Shown here piece by piece: positions 44,941 to 54,418 of a stretch of DNA of 64,000 nt. Below the pieces are notes generated by a model. That model saw only the letters and a list, made by a program, of their open reading frames with translations, ran no database searches and was not told where the DNA came from. The DNA is from Chloroflexota bacterium (GTDB lineage: Bacteria > Chloroflexota > Limnocylindria > P2-11E): assembly GCA_005883625.1 (NCBI GenBank), contig VBDU01000073.1, positions 42,644-106,643 on the forward strand, written 5' to 3'. Position 1 is the first letter of the stretch. Each line of letters begins with the position of its first letter. The translations under genes and the position numbers were made by a program.

Positions 44941-45791
44941 TGGCCGAGTACTTCGTCGCGCGCGGGCTGCCGGTCCCGAGCGAGCTCTCGGCCAATCCGC
45001 TCACGAGGTGGCGCCGCTGGCTCGCCGTGGCGATCGGGCTCCTTGTCATCTACGTCGGCCTGCGCATCACCGACATCGACCTCACCTACGCCAACCCGGA
45101 ATACGCGGGTCGCCAGATCGCGCAGCTCTTCAAGTGGGACTTCTCGATCCTCACGCCGCAGAACGAGTACGAGACCTTCTGGGACACGGCCGAGGGCAAG
45201 ATGATCGAGACGATCTTTCTCGGGATCATCGCGACCGCCTTCTCGATCATCGTCGCCATCCCGCTCTCGTTCCTCGGGGCGCGCAACATCATGGCGGGAC
45301 ATCCCGTCACGGCGGCGATCTACGCGATCGTGCGGCTCATCTTCACGGTGATCCGGTCGATCGACGTGCTCATCGTCGTGATCGTCTTCGCGATCCTCCT
45401 CGGCATCGGCAGCGCGGCGGGCGTGTTCGCGCTCGCGTTCCACAACGTCGGCGTGCTCGGGAAGCTCTACTCGGAGGCGATCGAGGGCATCGACGCCGGG
45501 CCGATGGAAGCGATCAGCGCGACCGGCGCGAACCGATTCCAGGTCGTCTGGACCGCGGTGCTCCCGCAGATCACCAATCCGTACATCTCGTTCACGATCT
45601 ACCGCCTCGACGCGAACGTGCGGCTCGCGCCGATCCTTGGCCTCGTCGGCGGGGGCGGGATCGGGATCCTCCTCTTCCAGTCGATCAACCTGTTCCACTA
45701 CGGCGCGGCGGGGCTGATCATCTTCATGATCGTCGTCACCGTCGCCGCGATGGACTTCTTCAGCGCGCAGGTGCGGAAGCGGCTCGTGTAG
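44940..45791 (+). CDS. phnE: Phosphonate ABC transporter permease
   Basis: ETIFLGIIATAFSIIVAIPLSFLGARNIM, RSIDVLIVVIVFAILLGIG, RLDANVRLAPILGLVGGGGIGILL. Confidence 0.93.
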   Translation: MAEYFVARGLPVPSELSANPLTRWRRWLAVAIGLLVIYVGLRITDIDLTYANPEYAGRQIAQLFKWDFSILTPQNEYETFWDTAEGKMIETIFLGIIATAFSIIVAIPLSFLGARNIMAGHPVTAAIYAIVRLIFTVIRSIDVLIVVIVFAILLGIGSAAGVFALAFHNVGVLGKLYSEAIEGIDAGPMEAISATGANRFQVVWTAVLPQITNPYISFTIYRLDANVRLAPILGLVGGGGIGILLFQSINLFHYGAAGLIIFMIVVTVAAMDFFSAQVRKRLV

Positions 45792-45798
45792 CGGGCGC

Positions 45799-46245
45799 CT
45801 AGCCTGGCCGCTCGCGCGAGAGGTGCTCCGCGAGCTCGTCGGCGCTTCGCAGCCGCCGCGACAGCGTCCGCAGGAGGTCCGCAGCCACGGCCGGATACTG
45901 GATGAGCACGACCGCGATCACGGTGCGATGAAGCTCGAGCGTCCGCGTCGGCGCGAGCGCCGTGACGGTCGCGGTCCGAGCGCCGCCGTCCAGGATGCCG
46001 ACCTCGCCGACGATCTCGTTGGGGCCGAGCTCGGCGAGGACGAGCGGGCCCTCGCGGCCCTCGCCGGCGCGCTCGACGCGCACCCGGCCCGAGAGGATGA
46101 CCTGCATCGTGTCGGAGGGATCGCCCTGGCGCATGAGCGTTTCGCCGGCGGCGAACGTACGCACCTGTCCCCGCTCGACGAGCGCGCGCCGCGCCTCGTC
46201 GCTGACGGTCCGGAACAGCGCGACGCCATCGAGCTCGCGCGCCAC
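45799..46245 (-). CDS. Cyclic nucleotide-binding domain protein
   Basis: LFRTVSDEARRALVERGQVRTFAAGETLMRQGDPSDTMQVILSGRVRVER...GPNEIVGEVGILDGGARTATVTAL. Confidence 0.85.
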   Translation of the reverse strand: MARELDGVALFRTVSDEARRALVERGQVRTFAAGETLMRQGDPSDTMQVILSGRVRVERAGEGREGPLVLAELGPNEIVGEVGILDGGARTATVTALAPTRTLELHRTVIAVVLIQYPAVAADLLRTLSRRLRSADELAEHLSRERPG

Positions 46246-47279
46246 TAGGGCCCCCACGCCGGACGGCTCTCGCCGTCCAGGCCCTCGCCGCGTGTGAGCT
46301 TCACCGGTTGCCTGGGCAGGCCGCCGCTCAGCACCTCGCCGAGGTCCATCGCGAACAGGTCGATGGAGCCGTTCTGCTCCCGCAGAAAGGCGACCTGGCG
46401 GCCATCCGGCGAGAAGACGCCGTTCCAGCTGCGTCCGTCGGTCGTGAGCGCGATGTCGCGCGCCCGGCTCAGCTGCGCGAGGTGCAGGTCGTTGTTCCCG
46501 CCGTGACGCAGCGTGTAGAGGATCCAGTCGCCGTCGGGCGAGTACGCGGGCCGGTAGGGCTCTCCGTTCGGCACGATCTTGAACGGGTTCGCGGCGCGGC
46601 CGTCGGCGGCCACGAGCAGCAGCCGGGGCGCGCCGAGCGTGTACGAGGTGACGGCGATGGTCTTCCCATCGGGCGACCACGCCGGGTCCGAGAGGTTGGA
46701 GCCCTGGGAGAGCGTCGTCATGCGCCGGCCGCTCTGGGCGTCGTAGAGCGCGAGGTCGGAGACGCCGTCGCCGACGTCGAACGTCACCGCGATCCGCTTT
46801 CCGTCCGGCGACAGCGCCGGGGCGTTGAACCAGGTCACCTCGTGGAACCCGCTCTGCGCGCGGACCAGCCCGCTCACGACGACCGTCTCGGGTCCGCCGG
46901 CCGCGTCCTTCCGCACGATGTTCGTGAACCGTAGGAGCGCCGGCACGACCTGGCCGTCGACCACGCGCCTCCCGTCGATCTGCTCGGTCCGCGAGAAGAC
47001 GACGGTCTTCCCGTCCGTGGAGACGTTTGGTTGCAGCGATCGTCCCTCGGAAGTGAGCGGGACGTAGCCGCCGCCGGAGAGCACGTACACGTCGCCGCGC
47101 AGGACGAACGCGATCGTACCGCTGACGCGCGGTGCTTCGACGCGCTCGACGGGCTTCGTCGGCGTCGGCGTCGGGCTCGCAGCCGGGACGAGCAGCGGCG
47201 CCACGCGCGATCCGAGCGACGCGTAGATCACGACGAGGCCGAGCGCGACGAGCACGTACACGGCCTCGCGGAGCTTCAT
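46245..47279 (-). CDS. TolB-like beta-propeller protein
   Basis: DPAWSPDGKTIAVTSY, PAYSPDGDWILYTLRHGGNNDLHLAQLSRARDIALTTDG, GVFSPDGRQVAFLRE. Confidence 0.8.
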   Translation of the reverse strand: MKLREAVYVLVALGLVVIYASLGSRVAPLLVPAASPTPTPTKPVERVEAPRVSGTIAFVLRGDVYVLSGGGYVPLTSEGRSLQPNVSTDGKTVVFSRTEQIDGRRVVDGQVVPALLRFTNIVRKDAAGGPETVVVSGLVRAQSGFHEVTWFNAPALSPDGKRIAVTFDVGDGVSDLALYDAQSGRRMTTLSQGSNLSDPAWSPDGKTIAVTSYTLGAPRLLLVAADGRAANPFKIVPNGEPYRPAYSPDGDWILYTLRHGGNNDLHLAQLSRARDIALTTDGRSWNGVFSPDGRQVAFLREQNGSIDLFAMDLGEVLSGGLPRQPVKLTRGEGLDGESRPAWGP

Positions 47280-47818
47280 CGGGTCGCCGCCTCGACGGCC
47301 TCGGCCACGCGCGCGACGTCACGCGCGAGGTCGGCACCGTTCGCGACCTCGAGATGTCCCTCCTTCGGAGGCTCGAACGCCCGGTCCCGCATCCGCTCGT
47401 AGACGCGCTCGTCGGCGTCGGAGTGATCCTCCGGGGCGAGGAGGTTTGTCGCATCGACGACGACACGATGGCCCTCGCCGAGCAGCACCTCGACGAGCGC
47501 CTGGCTTGTCGCGAAGACGGCGCGATTCTCCGCATCGGTGTACGCCGCCGCGATGAAGAGACGGCTCCTCAGCTCATCGGTCGCGACGTGTGCCGCGCCG
47601 AGCCGCGCGCAGAGGAGCCGCGCGACGTGCGACTTCCCCACCCCCGGCAGGCCCATGAGCATGACGACCGCCGGCCGACCGTGCGGACGGTCCGGCACCT
47701 CGGCGACCTCGCGGCGGAGCTGCTCGGCGAGGGCCGCGGCGCGCGCGGCGTACGCCCGGGTCTGCGCCAGCGTGCCGGCGCCGGAGGGACGCTGGATGCG
47801 TGCACGCGCGGATGGCAC
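47276..47818 (-). CDS. P-loop kinase-like AAA_33-type ATPase
   Basis: VVMLMGLPGVGKSHVARLLCARLGAAHVATDELRSRLF; VVVDATNL. Confidence 0.75.
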   Translation of the reverse strand: MPSARARIQRPSGAGTLAQTRAYAARAAALAEQLRREVAEVPDRPHGRPAVVMLMGLPGVGKSHVARLLCARLGAAHVATDELRSRLFIAAAYTDAENRAVFATSQALVEVLLGEGHRVVVDATNLLAPEDHSDADERVYERMRDRAFEPPKEGHLEVANGADLARDVARVAEAVEAATR

Positions 47819-47836
47819 GGACCGATCGTAGGGCGC

Positions 47837-48841
47837 TCAGTGGAGGAAGATCGGGTCCCCGTAGTTGAAGCCCGCCGTCTGCGCCTTCACGACGACCGCG
47901 GCATCCTGGACGGAGACGACGAAGAAGGTGCCCATCGCGATGAACGCGATCCTCGTGCTGTCGGGCGACCACGCCGGGGTGACGTCGTCCATCGTCGTCG
48001 TGATCGATCGCAGGCTCGTCCCGTCGAGCGGCGCGACGTAGAGCTCCGACGGGATGTCGAGATGCGCGAGCCGGCCCCCGTTGCCGCCCGCGACGGGGGG
48101 GCCGACGGGAACTGCAGACGTCCGGCCCGCGGACGACCAGGTGAGCTCACGACCGTCCGGGGAGACGCGCGGCGCCTGCAGCCACCAGAATCGATCGCCG
48201 GTCTTCAGCAGAGGCTGTGGCTTCGATCCGTCGGTGCCGATCGTGTAGAGGCCGGCCTGCTGGCCGCGGTCGATCCGCACGTAGACGAGGGTCTTGCCGT
48301 CCGGGAGGACCGCGGGCTCGGCGCCGTCCGACAGCACCTTCTGGCGCTCGCCCGTGCGCAGGTCGAGGCGCTCGATCCGGTCCTCGGTCTCGAGGTAGAC
48401 GCCCGGGTTGTTCGCCTCCTGCTTCGCGGCGCGGCGGTGCACGTACATCACGTTGCCCGACGCCTCGAAGGATGGACTGGCGTAGAAGACGTCCGGCCCC
48501 TCACGAGTGATGACAGCCCGCAGGTCCGTGCCGTCGACGTTCACGCTGTAGATATCGGACCCGAAGCCGAGTCCCTCGAGCGTCTGCGAGAGCGCGAAGA
48601 AGATCCTGCCGCTCGGATGGAGCACCGGCGCGCTCGGGACGGCGCCTTTCGGCAAGGTCGCGATGCGTCCGATGATCTTTCCCGCCGCGTCGAGGCCGAC
48701 GAGTCCCGCCGGCGTCGCGATCGCGAACGTCGAGCGCGTGCCGATGCCGACCTCGTTCGGGATCGCGGACTGGGGTCCGTTCTGCGGCGCGCTCTGGCAT
48801 CCCGCGAGGCCAAGCGCGAGCAGGACCGCGAGTGCTCTCAT
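47837..48841 (-). CDS. TolB-like beta-propeller lipoprotein
   Basis: MRALAVLLALGLAGCQSAP lipobox; APVLHPSGRIFFALS, PAWSPDSTRIAFIAMG. Confidence 0.8.
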   Translation of the reverse strand: MRALAVLLALGLAGCQSAPQNGPQSAIPNEVGIGTRSTFAIATPAGLVGLDAAGKIIGRIATLPKGAVPSAPVLHPSGRIFFALSQTLEGLGFGSDIYSVNVDGTDLRAVITREGPDVFYASPSFEASGNVMYVHRRAAKQEANNPGVYLETEDRIERLDLRTGERQKVLSDGAEPAVLPDGKTLVYVRIDRGQQAGLYTIGTDGSKPQPLLKTGDRFWWLQAPRVSPDGRELTWSSAGRTSAVPVGPPVAGGNGGRLAHLDIPSELYVAPLDGTSLRSITTTMDDVTPAWSPDSTRIAFIAMGTFFVVSVQDAAVVVKAQTAGFNYGDPIFLH

Positions 48842-48860
48842 GCACACCTCACTTGCGAAT

Positions 48861-48885
48861 GGGGCCGGCGACGGGCGCCGGCCCC
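48861..48885. terminator. Strong intergenic hairpin
   Basis: GGGGCCGGCG-ACGGG-CGCCGGCCCC; follows the LVIVD-1 stop on the minus strand. Confidence 0.55.
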
Positions 48886-48899
48886 TTCTCGCTGTCAGC

Positions 48900-50642
48900 T
48901 CACCTGTACGGCGCACAGGGCTCGTAGCCGGGTGCGGTGACGCTCGGATTGTGCGAGATGCAAAGGCCCTTGGCGGGGATCTCGTTCGCGTGGGGCCCGG
49001 TGTACTTGAGCACGTACACGCCCATGTTCTCGTCCGAGTACACGATGTGGCCGTTCATGGCGATCGGGTAGCTCCGGGCGAAGACGTCGGGCGGAAGCAG
49101 CTGCTTGGTGCGGACCGGCACGCCTTCGGCGTCGACCTCCGGATCCGCGCACGGACCGGCGGCGCCTTCGGCGCACCATTTCACCTCGGGGGCCGGCCGG
49201 TTGAAGAAGAAGCCGAGCTCGAACGGACTCTGCGGGTTCGTGATGTCGACGGCACGGAGGCCGCCTCCGTACCACGTCGCGAAGAGGACGCTCGGCAGTG
49301 CGAGCGCGTTGTGGACGGTCTTGGAGCTGCGCATGATGTCGGTCCCGTAGATCCCCGTCGCCGCCGTCGTGGGCGGGATCTGGTCACCCTGCTTCGGGCA
49401 GCGGTCGGGGTTCTGCTCGGGGAGCGCGAACGTGCCGGCGTTCCTGGGGAAGAGATCCCCGCGGAACGAGCCGACCGAGCCGGCGCCGCCGGGAGCGACG
49501 AGCTGCCCCGTGGCGCGGTCGTACGTCGAGAAGCCGTCGGTGCCGATGTACGCGAAGGTGATGCCGCCGAACGGGCAGGCGTGTCCTTCGTGCTGGAGCG
49601 CGACGTACGGCCGGCCCGGGATCTTCACCACACCGTGCACGTTCGCCACCTCGGTGCCGAACGCCGCGAGCGGCTTGAAGTCCGGGAAGACCGAGAGGCA
49701 GTGACCCGCCTCGTTCTTGCTCTTCGCCGGAGACACGTCGCACGAGCGGCCCTCGGCGATCGCCGAGCTGTCGATCTGCAGGTAGCCGTACTTGGTCTGC
49801 GCGAGATGCATGCGCTTGCCGTCGAGCGACCACGTCACGTCGTGGGTCTGCGTGTTGTCGACGCGCGTGCCGCCCTCGTACTTGGTCGTGACGTTCGCGG
49901 GGACGCCGAGCTGCGCGCGCAGGCCCCACTCGCCGGCGAGCTTCGGGTTACAGCTCTTGGGGCAGCCCGTGAGGTCGTACACGCGGATGTCGACGCCGTC
50001 CTCCGGCACGCCGCTGTTGAAGGTCACCGAGGCGAACACGCGGTCCGCCTTGTTCGGGTCGCGCCACAGCGTCATGTAGTGGAGGAAGTCGTTCTGCGGG
50101 ATGTTGATCTTGGAGACGATCTGCGGCTTCTGGCAGTCGGTCGCGTCGTAGACGACGAGGCCGACGTTCTTGTCCTCGGCCGAGACGATCGGCTTCCATT
50201 TCCCGATGCCGAACGGCGCGCGGACCGAGTTCACGAGAAGGTTGAGGTCGCCGACCGCCTCGATCGCCTCGATCCCCATGCCCTTCCCCTTGATGCCGGG
50301 CACCTCACCCACGATGGTCGGCTTGCTCATGTCCTTCATGTCGAGGATGAGCGTGGGCTGAAGGTCGATGTTGCTCCCGACGTACAGGCAATCACGGATG
50401 GCGGTGATGCCGCCGTTCATGCCGCGCGGCAGGTTGAGCTTCGGGTCGATCAGCGGGTTCGAGCCGACCAGCGTGAAGTTCTTCATCTGGCCGCCGGACG
50501 GGATCTTGTCGACCGCGGTGCGCGGCTGGACGCCGGTGTATTCGGTGCTGGGCTGCGAGCAGGCGGCCGCGACGAGAAGCGCGACCGGTGCGAGAAGCAG
50601 CCATCTCCCAAGACGTGAGGGCGCGCGCGGACGCTCGGCCAT
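48900..50642 (-). CDS. LVIVD-repeat-type beta-propeller lipoprotein, paralog 1
   Basis: LLLAPVALLVAAACSQPS lipobox; NVGLVVYDATDCQKPQIVSKI, GGGLRAVDITNPQSPFELGFFFNRP, YVLKYTGPHANEI. Confidence 0.85.
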   Translation of the reverse strand: MAERPRAPSRLGRWLLLAPVALLVAAACSQPSTEYTGVQPRTAVDKIPSGGQMKNFTLVGSNPLIDPKLNLPRGMNGGITAIRDCLYVGSNIDLQPTLILDMKDMSKPTIVGEVPGIKGKGMGIEAIEAVGDLNLLVNSVRAPFGIGKWKPIVSAEDKNVGLVVYDATDCQKPQIVSKINIPQNDFLHYMTLWRDPNKADRVFASVTFNSGVPEDGVDIRVYDLTGCPKSCNPKLAGEWGLRAQLGVPANVTTKYEGGTRVDNTQTHDVTWSLDGKRMHLAQTKYGYLQIDSSAIAEGRSCDVSPAKSKNEAGHCLSVFPDFKPLAAFGTEVANVHGVVKIPGRPYVALQHEGHACPFGGITFAYIGTDGFSTYDRATGQLVAPGGAGSVGSFRGDLFPRNAGTFALPEQNPDRCPKQGDQIPPTTAATGIYGTDIMRSSKTVHNALALPSVLFATWYGGGLRAVDITNPQSPFELGFFFNRPAPEVKWCAEGAAGPCADPEVDAEGVPVRTKQLLPPDVFARSYPIAMNGHIVYSDENMGVYVLKYTGPHANEIPAKGLCISHNPSVTAPGYEPCAPYR

Positions 50643-50707
50643 GCCTTTCCCCTCTCCTGTGAAAAGGTGACGGGTCGCCCCCGCCACCCTCTCACATCAC
50701 GTGCGGT

Positions 50708-52456
50708 CTACGGAGACCAGGTCTTGTACGGCGCGCACGGCTCGAAGCCGGGCGTGACGACGTTCGGGTTGTGCGAGATGCAGAGGCCCGTCTGCGGGAG
50801 CTCGTTCGCGTGGGGACCGGTGTACTTGAGCACGTAGATCCCCGAGTTCTCGTCGTAGTAGACGATGTGGCCGTTCATGAGGATCGGATAGCTCCGTGCG
50901 AAGACGTCGGGCGGAAGCAGCTGCTTCACACGGACCGGCACGCCTTCGGCGTCCAGCTCGGGCTTGTCGCACGGGCCGGCCGACCCCTCGGAGCAGTAGC
51001 GGACCTCGGGCACCGGCTTGTTGAAGAAGTAGCCGAGCTCGAACGGCGAGGATGGGTTGGTGATGTCGATGGCCCGAAGACCGGCGCCGTACCAGGTCGC
51101 GAAGAGCACGCTTGGGAACGCGAGCGCGTTGTGGACGGTCTTGGAGCTGCGCATGACGTCGGCGCCGTAGATGCCGGTCGCCGCCGTCGTCGGCGGGATC
51201 TGGTCACCCTGCCTGGGGCAACGGTCGGGGTTCTGCTCGGGGATCGCGAACGTCCCGACGTTGCGCGGATAGAGATCTCCACGGAACACGCCGACCGAAC
51301 CGGCGCCGCCGGGAGCGACGAGCTGGCCGGTCTGGCGGTCGTAGGTCGAGAACGTGTCCTTGTCGCCGATGTACGCGAACGTGATCCCGCCGAACGGGCA
51401 GGCGTGCCCTTCGTGCTGGATGGCCACGTACGGCCGGCCGGGGATGCTCACCACTCCGTGGACGTTCGCCACTTCCGTGCCGAACGCCGCGAGCGGCTTG
51501 AAGTCCGGAAGAACGCTCAGGCAGTGACCCGCCTCGGTCTTGCTCTTCGCCGGCGAGGGGTCGCACGAGCGGCCCTCGGCGAGCGCCGAGCTGTCGATCT
51601 GCAGGTAGCCGTATTTGGTCTGCGCGAGGTGCATCCGGCGACCGTCAAGCGACCAGGTCACGTCGTGGGTCTGGGTGTTGTCGACCCGGGTGCCGCCCTC
51701 GTACTTGGTCGTGACGTTCGCGGGGATGCCGAGCTGGGCGCGCAGGCCCCACTCGCCCGCGAGCTTGGGGTTGCACGACTTCGGGCAGCCGGTGAGGTCC
51801 CAGACGCGGACGTCGACGCCGTCCTCGGGGACACCGCTGTTGTAGGTCACCGAGACGAAGACGCGGTCCGGCTTGTTTGGATCGCGCCAGAGGGTCATGT
51901 AGTGGAGGAACGTGTTCTTGACGTCGATCTTGGAGACGATCGTGGGCTTCTTGCAGTCGGTCGCGTCATAGACGACGAGCCCGACGTTCGTGTCGGCCGG
52001 CGCCACCTTGGGAGGCGCTTCGGTCCAGCCCTTGGAGTTGCGGGCCGTGTTGACGAGGAGGTTGAGGTCGCCGACCGCCTCGATCGCCTCGATCCCCATG
52101 CCCTTCCCCGCGATGCCGGGCACCTCGCCCACCACGGTCGGCTTGGTCAGGTCCTTCATGTCGAGAATCAAGGTCGGCTGGTACGCGATGCTGCTGCCGG
52201 CATAGAGGCAGTCACGGATCGCCGTGATGCCGCCGCCCATGCCGCGCGGAAGATTGAACTTCGGATCCAGCAGCTGGTTCTGGCCGACCAGCTGGAAGTT
52301 CTTCATCTCGCCGCCCGAGGGGATCTTCTCGATCGGCGTGCGGGGCTGCGAGCCGGTGTACGTCACGGGTCCCTGGGAACACGCGGAGACGACGAGCAAC
52401 GCGAGTGGCGCGAGCGACAGGAGCCTTGACCAACGCGGGACATGCACAACCTGCAT
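50708..52456 (-). CDS. LVIVD-repeat-type beta-propeller lipoprotein, paralog 2
   Basis: LLSLAPLALLVVSACSQGP lipobox; near-identical blocks with paralog 1; SD GGAAGAGGAGGAAGC before ATG 52456. Confidence 0.85.
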   Translation of the reverse strand: MQVVHVPRWSRLLSLAPLALLVVSACSQGPVTYTGSQPRTPIEKIPSGGEMKNFQLVGQNQLLDPKFNLPRGMGGGITAIRDCLYAGSSIAYQPTLILDMKDLTKPTVVGEVPGIAGKGMGIEAIEAVGDLNLLVNTARNSKGWTEAPPKVAPADTNVGLVVYDATDCKKPTIVSKIDVKNTFLHYMTLWRDPNKPDRVFVSVTYNSGVPEDGVDVRVWDLTGCPKSCNPKLAGEWGLRAQLGIPANVTTKYEGGTRVDNTQTHDVTWSLDGRRMHLAQTKYGYLQIDSSALAEGRSCDPSPAKSKTEAGHCLSVLPDFKPLAAFGTEVANVHGVVSIPGRPYVAIQHEGHACPFGGITFAYIGDKDTFSTYDRQTGQLVAPGGAGSVGVFRGDLYPRNVGTFAIPEQNPDRCPRQGDQIPPTTAATGIYGADVMRSSKTVHNALAFPSVLFATWYGAGLRAIDITNPSSPFELGYFFNKPVPEVRYCSEGSAGPCDKPELDAEGVPVRVKQLLPPDVFARSYPILMNGHIVYYDENSGIYVLKYTGPHANELPQTGLCISHNPNVVTPGFEPCAPYKTWSP

Positions 52457-52624
52457 GCTTCCTCCTCTTCCTTCCGGCCGGACGCCAAGCAAAGGTTTTC
52501 CGACCGGACCCCAAACGCTCGACGCCATACTGCTCTGACCTGTCAATGCGCGCCCACCGGGCGTTGGTCTTCCAGCGGCGGGCAGGTGAACAGGGCTTGA
52601 TCCATCCCGGGACAGGACAAAGCG

Positions 52625-52662
52625 CGGCCGGGCTGGCGGGCCGATCCCGCCAGCCCCGGCCG
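52625..52662. terminator. Strong hairpin downstream of LVIVD paralog 3
   Basis: GGCCGGGCTGGCGGG-CCGAT-CCCGCCAGCCCCGGCC (one bulge). Confidence 0.6.
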
Positions 52663-52669
52663 GATCAGA

Positions 52670-54334
52670 TCACTTGTACGGTGCGCACGGCTCGTAGCCG
52701 ACGCTCACGACGCTCGGGTTGTGCGCGATGCAGATGCCCTGCTTCGGGATCTCGCTCGCGTGCGGACCCGTGTACTTCAGGACATAGACGCCGTTGTTCG
52801 AATCCGCGTACACGAGGTAGCCGTTCATCGCGATCGGGTAGCTCCGCGCGATGATCTCGGGCGGGAGCGTTCCCTGCTGCCGGATGGGGATCCCTTCACC
52901 GTCGACCTCCGCGTCCTTGCAGCCCGCACCCTGACACCAGCGGACCTCCTGCGGCGGCTTGTTGAAGAAGTAGCCGAGCTCGAAGGGCATGTACGGGTTC
53001 GTGATGTCGATAGCCCGCAGGCCGCCGGAGTACCACGTCGCGAACATGACGTTCGGGAACGCCATGAGGTTGTGGATGCCGCCGTTGAAGTTCGGGTTGA
53101 GACCGCTCGCGGCATCGGGGTCGCCGTTCTGACCGCACCGGTCCACCTGATCTTCGGGCAGGCCGAATTCCGAGACAACCTTGGGAAAGAGATCTCCGCG
53201 GAGCTGGCCCTGACCGGGCGCGATCGCTCCGGGCGCGTACGTCTCGGTCGTTCCGACGTACACCATCTGGATGCCGCCATACGGGCAGCCACTCGAGGGC
53301 TCGTGCTGGACGGCCACGTACGGCCGGCCGGGGACCTTGACGATGCCGTGCGTGTGCGCGGCGCCGATCCCGTACGGTTGCACGCGGGCCGACAGGTCAG
53401 GATTCAGCACGCTGAGGCAGTAGCCGGTCGCTACCGCGGTCGTCGGCGATTTCGGGTTGCACGACTGGCCTCTCGCGAGCGCGCTGCTGTCGAGCTGGAA
53501 GTAGCCGAAGTGCATCTGCGCGACGTGCAGCCGTGTCCCGTCGATCGACCACGTCGCGTCGTGGGTGACGGTCGTCTTCGTGATCTTCCCGCCTTCGTAC
53601 GCCACTTCGAGCCGTTGCGGGATCCCGAACTGGGCACGAAGGCCCCATTCCGCGACCTGCTTGGGGCTGCAGCTCTTCGGGCAGCCGGTCAGGTCGAAGA
53701 CGCGGAGGTCGATCCCGTCGGCGGTGCCGTTGCAGCAGTAGTTCACGTCGACGAGGACGCGGTCGGGCTTGGCCGGATCGCGCCACAGCGTCATGTAGTG
53801 GATCAGGTCGCTCCCCACGTCGACCTTGGCGACGATCGTGGGCTTGCGGCAGTCGGTCGCGTCGTAGACGACGAGACCGATGTTCTTGTCCGCCGTGGCG
53901 ATCCGCTTCGCGTCGCCCCCGCGCGCCGTGACGACGAGCAGGTTCAGATCGGCGACGCCTTCGATCGCTTCCACGCCCATTCCTTTGAAGGCGATGCCGG
54001 GTACCTCGCCGACCACCGTCGGCTTCGTCATGTCCTTCATGTCGACGATCAAGGCCGGCTGGTAGCCAATGTTCGAGCCGACGTAGAGGCAATCGCGGAT
54101 CGCGGTGATGCCGCCGTTCTGTCCCCGCGGCAGGTTGTACTTCGGATCGAGCAGCGGGTTGTTCGCGATGAGCTCGAAGTTCTTCAGCTGACCGCTCGCC
54201 GGGATGTCCTTGACGGGCGTCCGCGGCTGCGGCCCGTTGTAGGCCGTGGGTTGCGAACATGCCGTTGCCACAAGGATCGCGATCGGTAGGAGCAGCCAGA
54301 TCGTGCGGTGCGCAGGATGAACGAAAGCAGCCAA
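52670..54334 (-). CDS. LVIVD-repeat-type beta-propeller lipoprotein, paralog 3 (most diverged)
   Basis: TIWLLLPIAILVATACSQPT lipobox; TTG start behind GAAGGAGGGGGAA; same Cys-motif order as paralogs 1 and 2. Confidence 0.85.
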   Translation of the reverse strand: MAAFVHPAHRTIWLLLPIAILVATACSQPTAYNGPQPRTPVKDIPASGQLKNFELIANNPLLDPKYNLPRGQNGGITAIRDCLYVGSNIGYQPALIVDMKDMTKPTVVGEVPGIAFKGMGVEAIEGVADLNLLVVTARGGDAKRIATADKNIGLVVYDATDCRKPTIVAKVDVGSDLIHYMTLWRDPAKPDRVLVDVNYCCNGTADGIDLRVFDLTGCPKSCSPKQVAEWGLRAQFGIPQRLEVAYEGGKITKTTVTHDATWSIDGTRLHVAQMHFGYFQLDSSALARGQSCNPKSPTTAVATGYCLSVLNPDLSARVQPYGIGAAHTHGIVKVPGRPYVAVQHEPSSGCPYGGIQMVYVGTTETYAPGAIAPGQGQLRGDLFPKVVSEFGLPEDQVDRCGQNGDPDAASGLNPNFNGGIHNLMAFPNVMFATWYSGGLRAIDITNPYMPFELGYFFNKPPQEVRWCQGAGCKDAEVDGEGIPIRQQGTLPPEIIARSYPIAMNGYLVYADSNNGVYVLKYTGPHASEIPKQGICIAHNPSVVSVGYEPCAPYK

Positions 54335-54418
54335 TTCCCCCTCCTTCGGCCTGCCGGGTGCGTTCAGACCACCGGCGCGTCCGGTCCGGCCGATTCTGTT
54401 CCTGCGGTCAAATCCCCG

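Noticed and set aside
47276-47818. Zeta-toxin of a toxin-antitoxin pair
   Set aside because: P-loop kinase resemblance only; no small antitoxin-like partner, and neighbours are TolB-like propellers.
52541-52546. TTGACA -35 box for LVIVD paralog 2
   Set aside because: Nearest TANNNT-like hexamer has wrong spacing (about 11 nt); no convincing -10 at 16-18 nt.
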